Assembly (NCBI GenBank): GCA_947167315.1 | Contig: CAMVHP010000036.1 | Location: forward strand, 1 to 9,394 | Direction of reading: 5' to 3' | DNA from: RGIG8782 sp017475895 | Lineage (GTDB): Bacteria; Pseudomonadota; Alphaproteobacteria; Rickettsiales; UBA1997 | DNA length: 9,394 nucleotides | Shown: positions 5,658 to 9,394 of the stretch, one piece after another | Layout of the letters: the number at the start of each line of letters is the position of its first letter | How positions within the stretch are numbered: the first letter of the stretch is position 1 | Made by a program: the position numbers and the translations under genes | Notes under the pieces: model-generated | What the model was told of the DNA's origin: nothing | Database searches by the model: none | Seen by the model: the letters and a program-made list of their open reading frames with translations, nothing else

Positions 5658-6302
5658 ATGATAGAAGAACAAGTTGATATTTTTGATTGTGACTATAACC
5701 ACTTAGGGGTTGTCACAAAAAAATTGGCACATAGACTAGGTTTATGGCATCAAAGTTTTCACTGTTGGATATTTAATCCAGAAACAAACAAGCTATTAAT
5801 TCAATTAAGAAGTAAGGATAAATCAACACATCCAAATCTTCTGGATATATCAGCTGCCGGACATATCTCAGCAGGAGAAAATATTATTGATGGAATGAGA
5901 GAGTTGGAAGAGGAATTAAATTTGTTCGTGGATGAAAACAAGCTTATATATGCTGGTTACTGGAAACAGGCAACAAATTTAGGGAAAGTTGGTGATCCAA
6001 ATTACAAAAATAGGGAATTTTGTCACACATACTTTCTTTTTGAAAAAGATAAAAAACTTTCCGACTACAAAATTCAAGAGGAGGAGTTGGATGGTCTCTT
6101 TGAAGTGGAACTAAATGACCTAAAAGACTTGTTTTTAAAAAATAAACAAACAATAATAATTGAAGGTTTCACAAAAGACAATGGCTACGGCTATAAATGG
6201 GAGGTATCCCTAAGTAATTTTGTTGACCGCGGTAATATTTGGCTAAAGGCAATTAATATAATAGAAGATATAAAAAACAGCAGAAAAAACGTATTTATAT
6301 AG
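5658..6302 (+). CDS. Nudix hydrolase, IDI/YfcD-like
   Basis: Nudix enzymes cleave nucleoside diphosphate-linked or related compounds with a metal-binding Nudix helix. The 214-residue product starts with VDIFDCDYNHLG and has GLWHQSFHCWIF (28-39), typical of the branch related to isopentenyl-diphosphate isomerase and YfcD. LLDISAAGH leads into the Nudix box at 68-89: G68, E74, R81-E82, E85-E86, L89. The spacing between E74 and R81 is six residues, not the canonical seven, and the late Gly is Asn88; the metal-binding glutamates remain. The C-terminal 90 residues add a helical extension. The gene follows the broken unknown gene by 31 bp with an AGAGGT ribosome site, so it may share its promoter. 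The substrate cannot be predicted. Its likeness to proteins I associate with gut Firmicutes hints at transfer. Confidence 0.88.
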   Translation: MIEEQVDIFDCDYNHLGVVTKKLAHRLGLWHQSFHCWIFNPETNKLLIQLRSKDKSTHPNLLDISAAGHISAGENIIDGMRELEEELNLFVDENKLIYAGYWKQATNLGKVGDPNYKNREFCHTYFLFEKDKKLSDYKIQEEELDGLFEVELNDLKDLFLKNKQTIIIEGFTKDNGYGYKWEVSLSNFVDRGNIWLKAINIIEDIKNSRKNVFI

Positions 6303-6309
6303 TCAAAAC

Positions 6310-6353
6310 GGTAAACATTCATAGGGTTGTAAAAACAACAATGAATGTTTACC
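6310..6353. terminator. Long hairpin between convergent genes, likely bidirectional terminator
   Basis: A perfect 13-bp outer stem GGTAAACATTCAT (6310-6322) pairs with ATGAATGTTTACC (6341-6353). Inside it a second stem GTTGT-AAAA-ACAAC (6326-6339) can form. It starts 8 bp after the Nudix stop and ends 22 bp before the lptB stop. On the minus strand CGTTTT follows the stem, a short T tract; on the plus strand there is only TTACAG. Termination is therefore more likely for lptB transcripts, and the structure may otherwise protect 3' ends. Confidence 0.65.
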
Positions 6354-6374
6354 TTACAGTACATCTATCTTAAT

Positions 6375-7106
6375 CTACAAATCCCCAAAGTGTTCACCCA
6401 GATAAACCTTTTTAACCAAATTGTTTTCTGTGATGTCATTTTTATTTCCAGATATAAGGATTTCACCATTGTAAACTATATACGCTTTATCAACAATAGC
6501 TAATGTTTCTCTAACATTATGATCAGTTATCAATACCCCTATTCCCTTATCTTTTAATTTTTTAATTATACTCATTATATCATTCACAGCAATAGGATCA
6601 ATGCCGGCAAATGGTTCATCTAAAAGTATAAAGGATGGATCAGATGCTAATGCTCTGGCTATTTCAACCCTTCTTCTTTCGCCTCCGGATAAAGAAGAAC
6701 CTAAAGATTTTCTTATGTGAGTTATTGAAAAATCTTCTAATAATTCTCTAAGCTTTCTAACTCTTTCCTTTTTATTATTTTTAACAATTTCAAGAATTGA
6801 ATATATATTGTCCTCAACGGTCATATTTCTAAAAATTGATGCCTCCTGAGGCAAATAACCTATTCCAATTTCCGCTCTATCATATATGGAAAAATTTGTT
6901 ATATCGTTGTCATTTAAAATTATCTTTCCGTTGTCGGGCTTGACAAGTCCCACAATCATATAAAAAGACGTTGTTTTTCCGGCACCGTTTGGTCCAAGCA
7001 ACCCCACCACTTCACCGCTTTTTATTTCTAAATTGATATTTTTTATAACCAACCTATCTTTATAACTTTTTTGTAAATGTTCCACTCTTAAAACACTAGT
7101 TGTCAT
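6375..7106 (-). CDS. lptB: LPS export ABC transporter ATP-binding protein LptB
   Basis: LptB is the cytoplasmic ATPase of the LptB2FG transporter that pulls lipopolysaccharide from the inner membrane and drives it across the periplasm. The 243-residue product shows Walker A GPNGAGKTT (38-46, K44), the Q-loop at Q87 in GYLPQEASIF, signature LSGGERRR (139-146), Walker B ILLDEPFAGIDP (160-171, E164) and switch H196 in TDHNVRE. The C-terminal YLGEHF is typical of LptB and separates it from amino-acid transporter ATPases. The start overlaps the lptA stop by 11 bp, with AAGGAAAG as ribosome site, indicating translational coupling. It ends the lpxB-lptA-lptB operon just before the hairpin. The permeases LptF and LptG must be encoded elsewhere. 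Confidence 0.96.
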   Translation of the reverse strand: MTTSVLRVEHLQKSYKDRLVIKNINLEIKSGEVVGLLGPNGAGKTTSFYMIVGLVKPDNGKIILNDNDITNFSIYDRAEIGIGYLPQEASIFRNMTVEDNIYSILEIVKNNKKERVRKLRELLEDFSITHIRKSLGSSLSGGERRRVEIARALASDPSFILLDEPFAGIDPIAVNDIMSIIKKLKDKGIGVLITDHNVRETLAIVDKAYIVYNGEILISGNKNDITENNLVKKVYLGEHFGDL

Positions 7107-7629
7107 ATCTTTCCTTCAAATCATTAATATTTTCTAAAATTATTGTAATTCTCTCCTTTTTGTCATCATCCTTCTCGTCATTGCTTTTACTAAATATATC
7201 AGTTTCTCCCGTCAATGTATTATAGATTAGCTTTTCACCGAATATAACCGCATCGTTTTCGTTTATTATTACGTTATCCTCCAGGGTTATCAGATTTTTA
7301 TTCAAATCATAAACACCTTTATCACCTCTAGCTGTTATTGTTTCATTTTTCAACATCACATTGCCAAACAATTTTATATTTTTTACCTCAATTTTTTTAT
7401 CAATTTCAGCATATCTAACATTCATCCTATCAGCAAATAAATCAACGTTGTCCTGTACAGCTTCCACTTTACCCGTAAATATTATAATATTCTTTTTTTT
7501 CTTCAGTAAAATTTCATTAGATTCTATTTGTATCGGTTTACTTGGATCTATCTTGGTTGTAATATTATTGGCAAAAGCATCTAAATTCAAACCACATATG
7601 AGCAAAAATAACAGTAAATATCTATACAT
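7096..7629 (-). CDS. lptA: Periplasmic LPS transport protein LptA (OstA family)
   Basis: LptA forms the periplasmic bridge that carries LPS from LptC at the inner membrane to LptD in the outer membrane. The 177-residue product begins with a signal peptide (about 1-21, cleavage after DAFA). It continues with an OstA-type beta-jellyroll: IQIESNEILLKKKKNIIIFTGKVEAVQ, then GNVMLKNETITARGDKGVYDL, LEDNVIINEND and FGEKLIYNTLTGE, the repeated strand pattern of this fold. The last 30 residues are acidic and lysine-rich, probably a disordered or helical tail. The start lies within the end of lpxB (8-bp overlap) behind GGAG, and the end overlaps lptB. No lptC gene precedes it here, unlike the usual lptC-lptA-lptB order. 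The family call rests on fold pattern and context together. Confidence 0.92.
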   Translation of the reverse strand: MYRYLLLFLLICGLNLDAFANNITTKIDPSKPIQIESNEILLKKKKNIIIFTGKVEAVQDNVDLFADRMNVRYAEIDKKIEVKNIKLFGNVMLKNETITARGDKGVYDLNKNLITLEDNVIINENDAVIFGEKLIYNTLTGETDIFSKSNDEKDDDKKERITIILENINDLKERYDN

Positions 7630-8758
7630 TCAATAGCTCCTTAATTTCATTTACTATTTTTACAGACGATGGATTACTGTTTCCATAACCTAATTTTTGT
7701 ATTGTCTCCACATTATTCTTGATCTGTGTCAACCTTAAATCCTCATTCTCCAGTAGTTTGTTAACTCCATTGACTATACTCATTTCTTTGCATCTATCCA
7801 ACAGATACTCCGGGATAATTTCCCTGTTATTCATTATGTTTATTATAGTGGCATACTTTACACTTGATCTGGCCCGTACCATCTTAGCAATTATATTTGT
7901 TAAAAAATTAAACCTATAGAAAACCACCATAGGTATTGAAAAACCAGCCAACTCAAGTGCATTTGTTCCGGATTTGGCGATAGCAAGCACAGAATTTTTT
8001 ATTATTTCATCCTTTTCATCAGTATTTTTTACAACGTGTATATAGCTTATGTCTCTTTTATTTAATTCATCAATCACATAATTGTACGTATACTCTGTGG
8101 CCAGAATATAATACTTATATCTTTCCTTATCTTTTATTTTGTTCACAACACCTATTGCAATCGGCAGAAGATTTTTAACCTCGCTTTTCCTGCTACCAAC
8201 CGTAATGGATACTACTTTGCTGTTTTTATCATAATGATTGTCAGCAACAACATCATCAAACACGGGATGACCAACAAAAACAGTCTTCAACCCATACTTT
8301 TCAAAATATGGTGGCTCAAATGGCAAAATACATAGCAACAGGTCGTATATTTTTGCTATTTTTTTTGCTCTATTTTTTCTATAAACCCACACACTGGGAG
8401 CAATCAGATGTACTTTTTTTATTCTGTTATTCAAATCCAATTTTTTAACCATTTTCATAACTCTAAAGCAAAAATCAGGAGAATCTATTGTCAACACCAC
8501 ATCCGGTTGCAATTCCATTATTTTTTTAGCTGTTTCTTTTATTCTTTTTAGCAGGGAAAATATTTTTGGTAATATTTCAAAAACACCCATAACCGACAGC
8601 TCCTCCATCGGAAATAAACTGTTTAATCCCTCACTCTTCATGGCTTCTCCGCCTATACCATACACATCAAATTTGTTTTTATCCAGCCCTTTCAGTATCT
8701 TTGAGCCCAACAGGTCACCAGACTTTTCACCAGCAATTATAAATACTTTTTTTTTCAT
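7622..8758 (-). CDS. lpxB: Lipid-A-disaccharide synthase LpxB
   Basis: LpxB joins UDP-2,3-diacylglucosamine and lipid X to make lipid A disaccharide 1-phosphate, a committed step of the Raetz pathway at the inner-membrane surface. With the ATG at 8758 the product has 378 residues, the normal size. It begins KKVFIIAGEKSGDLLG (family AGExSGD), followed by GIGGEAM, LSVMGVFEILP, TIDSPDF, APSVWVYRKNRAKKI, FVGHPVFD, VGSRKSE and SGTNALELAG, all in the family order. A longer TTG-start version from 8782 would add eight residues. I reject it because the family starts at MKK and AAGAAGTGG before the ATG is a plausible ribosome site. The first gene of the lpxB-lptA-lptB operon, it makes the product that its neighbours help to export. 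Confidence 0.96.
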   Translation of the reverse strand: MKKKVFIIAGEKSGDLLGSKILKGLDKNKFDVYGIGGEAMKSEGLNSLFPMEELSVMGVFEILPKIFSLLKRIKETAKKIMELQPDVVLTIDSPDFCFRVMKMVKKLDLNNRIKKVHLIAPSVWVYRKNRAKKIAKIYDLLLCILPFEPPYFEKYGLKTVFVGHPVFDDVVADNHYDKNSKVVSITVGSRKSEVKNLLPIAIGVVNKIKDKERYKYYILATEYTYNYVIDELNKRDISYIHVVKNTDEKDEIIKNSVLAIAKSGTNALELAGFSIPMVVFYRFNFLTNIIAKMVRARSSVKYATIINIMNNREIIPEYLLDRCKEMSIVNGVNKLLENEDLRLTQIKNNVETIQKLGYGNSNPSSVKIVNEIKELLNV

Positions 8759-8783
8759 AAACCACTTCTTAAAAACTGTCAAA

Positions 8784-8811
8784 ATAATAATTTTCTTTAT
8801 TAAAACATCAA
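8784..8811 (-). promoter_or_regulatory. Candidate promoter of lpxB-lptA-lptB
   Basis: On the minus strand TTGATG (8811-8806) and TATTAT (8789-8784) are 16 bp apart, placing the start near 8777 and leaving a leader of about 20 nt before the lpxB ATG. In such AT-rich DNA -10-like boxes are common, so this is tentative. Confidence 0.4.
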
Positions 8812-8839
8812 TAATTATTTTTGAAATATGTTTTTATAA

Positions 8840-8868
8840 TTGACAAAGAATATAAGAAAAATTAATAT
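8840..8868 (+). promoter_or_regulatory. Promoter of the IalB-like gene
   Basis: A perfect -35 box TTGACA (8840-8845) and -10 box TAATAT (8863-8868) are 17 bp apart. The start of transcription should be near 8875, about 20 nt before the ATG at 8895. It is divergent from the lpxB promoter, within a 136-bp gap. Confidence 0.65.
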
Positions 8869-8894
8869 AAAACCAAATTTACAAAAAAACAGAT

Positions 8895-9394
8895 ATGAAA
8901 AAGGGTTTTATCTTCTGTATTTTAATAATATTTCTAGTAAACACAAAAACATCATTTGGAGACGAAGTACCAACAAAAGTATATGGTGATTGGTATATAT
9001 TCAGAACAGTTAACAACAAAAAAAAACTACTTTGCTACATGGTGTCCATACCACAGAAGAGATACGATAATTTCAATAAAAGAGGACAGTCATTTTTCAG
9101 TATAATATACGAAAAAGATAAACCGAATCCCGAAATATTTTTATCGTTCGGGCAAATATGGAAAAGAGGTATAGCAAGTGCCAAACTTGATATAGTTAAA
9201 AGAAAATTTCCGGTTTATACCTATGATGATAAAGCATGGGCCTACAATACTTTTGATGACAAAAACATAATTAAAGAACTGTCAAAATCGGCAATATTTA
9301 CAGTAAATATAGACTTTAATAATAACAAATCATTGATTGACATTTATTCACTGAATGGTTTTAACGAGGCATACAAGGAAATAACAACAAATTG
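8895..9394 (+). CDS. IalB-like (invasion-associated locus B family) exported protein, 3' end beyond window
   Basis: The ATG at 8895 opens a frame that runs 166 codons to the window edge. MKKGFIFCILIIFLVNTKTSFG is a signal peptide with likely cleavage after G22, so the protein is periplasmic or secreted. The mature part has VYGDWYIF (29-36), KKLLCYMVSIPQ with C47, KRGQSFFSIIY, FPVYTYDDKAWAYN and a terminal IYSLNGFNEAYKEI. This order matches alphaproteobacterial IalB-like proteins as I know them: GDW, a Cys-containing strand and a final SLxGFxxAYxxI followed closely by a Cys. IalB was named from Bartonella, where it aids erythrocyte invasion; most family members have no proven role. The next codon begins TG, so Cys followed by a stop would fit, and only a few residues are probably missing. 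The ribosome site is weak. Confidence 0.75.
   Translation, partial: MKKGFIFCILIIFLVNTKTSFGDEVPTKVYGDWYIFRTVNNKKKLLCYMVSIPQKRYDNFNKRGQSFFSIIYEKDKPNPEIFLSFGQIWKRGIASAKLDIVKRKFPVYTYDDKAWAYNTFDDKNIIKELSKSAIFTVNIDFNNNKSLIDIYSLNGFNEAYKEITTN

Noticed and set aside
8759..8782. TTG start extending LpxB by eight residues
   Set aside because: LpxB proteins begin at the MKK-x-F-I-I-AGE segment, and a ribosome-site-like AAGAAGTGG sits before ATG 8758.
8754..8782. TTGACA ... TATGAA on the minus strand as the lpxB promoter
   Set aside because: Spacing is good, but the start of transcription would fall inside the lpxB coding region.
1..9394. CRISPR array, insertion sequence or prophage att sites
   Set aside because: I found no regularly spaced repeats, transposase or integrase, and no duplicated tRNA 3' end within the window.

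Overview
The window looks like chromosome of an AT-rich, LPS-bearing Gram-negative, most likely an alphaproteobacterium with a compact, possibly host-associated genome. Evidence: a lipid A/LPS-transport operon (lpxB-lptA-lptB), a class IIA HAD protein of a subfamily I know mainly from Alphaproteobacteria, an IalB-like secreted protein at the right edge, strong A/T codon bias and overlapping genes. Two points narrow or complicate this. The tRNA-His carries the ordinary G-1:C73 pair, unlike the Rhizobiales/Rhodobacterales/Caulobacterales group. The glycyl-tRNA synthetase is the single-chain dimeric type rather than GlyQ+GlyS. I cannot name a genus.

Layout. 1-226: A-rich DNA without a convincing gene, ending in a near-consensus promoter. 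227-392: tRNA-His(GTG) and tRNA-Leu(CAA), 3 nt apart. 432-4503, minus strand: a tight operon read glyQS -> HAD hydrolase -> rnhA -> rmuC. 4504-4656: divergent promoter region with an inverted repeat and a central palindrome. 4657-5626, plus strand: one unknown gene broken into two reading frames at an eight-G run. 5658-6302: Nudix hydrolase. 6310-6353: long hairpin between converging genes. 6375-8758, minus strand: lpxB-lptA-lptB with overlapping ends. 8759-8894: second divergent promoter region. 8895-9394: 5' part of an IalB-like exported protein, cut by the window end.

How the genes work together. The first operon joins translation (GlyRS) with nucleic-acid maintenance (RNase HI, RmuC) and a phosphatase-like protein. 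The second makes the lipid A disaccharide and supplies two parts of the LPS export machine. The accessory element is the 4.6-6.3 kb plus-strand block.

The most interesting feature is the G8 tract at 5127-5134. In otherwise AT-rich DNA it sits exactly where the reading frame of the unknown gene breaks. Seven or ten Gs would join both halves into one protein of about 322 residues and restore a sequence pattern that runs across the junction. This is the architecture of a phase-variable gene, here in an OFF or truncated state. A homopolymer sequencing error or a fixed pseudogene are the competing explanations.
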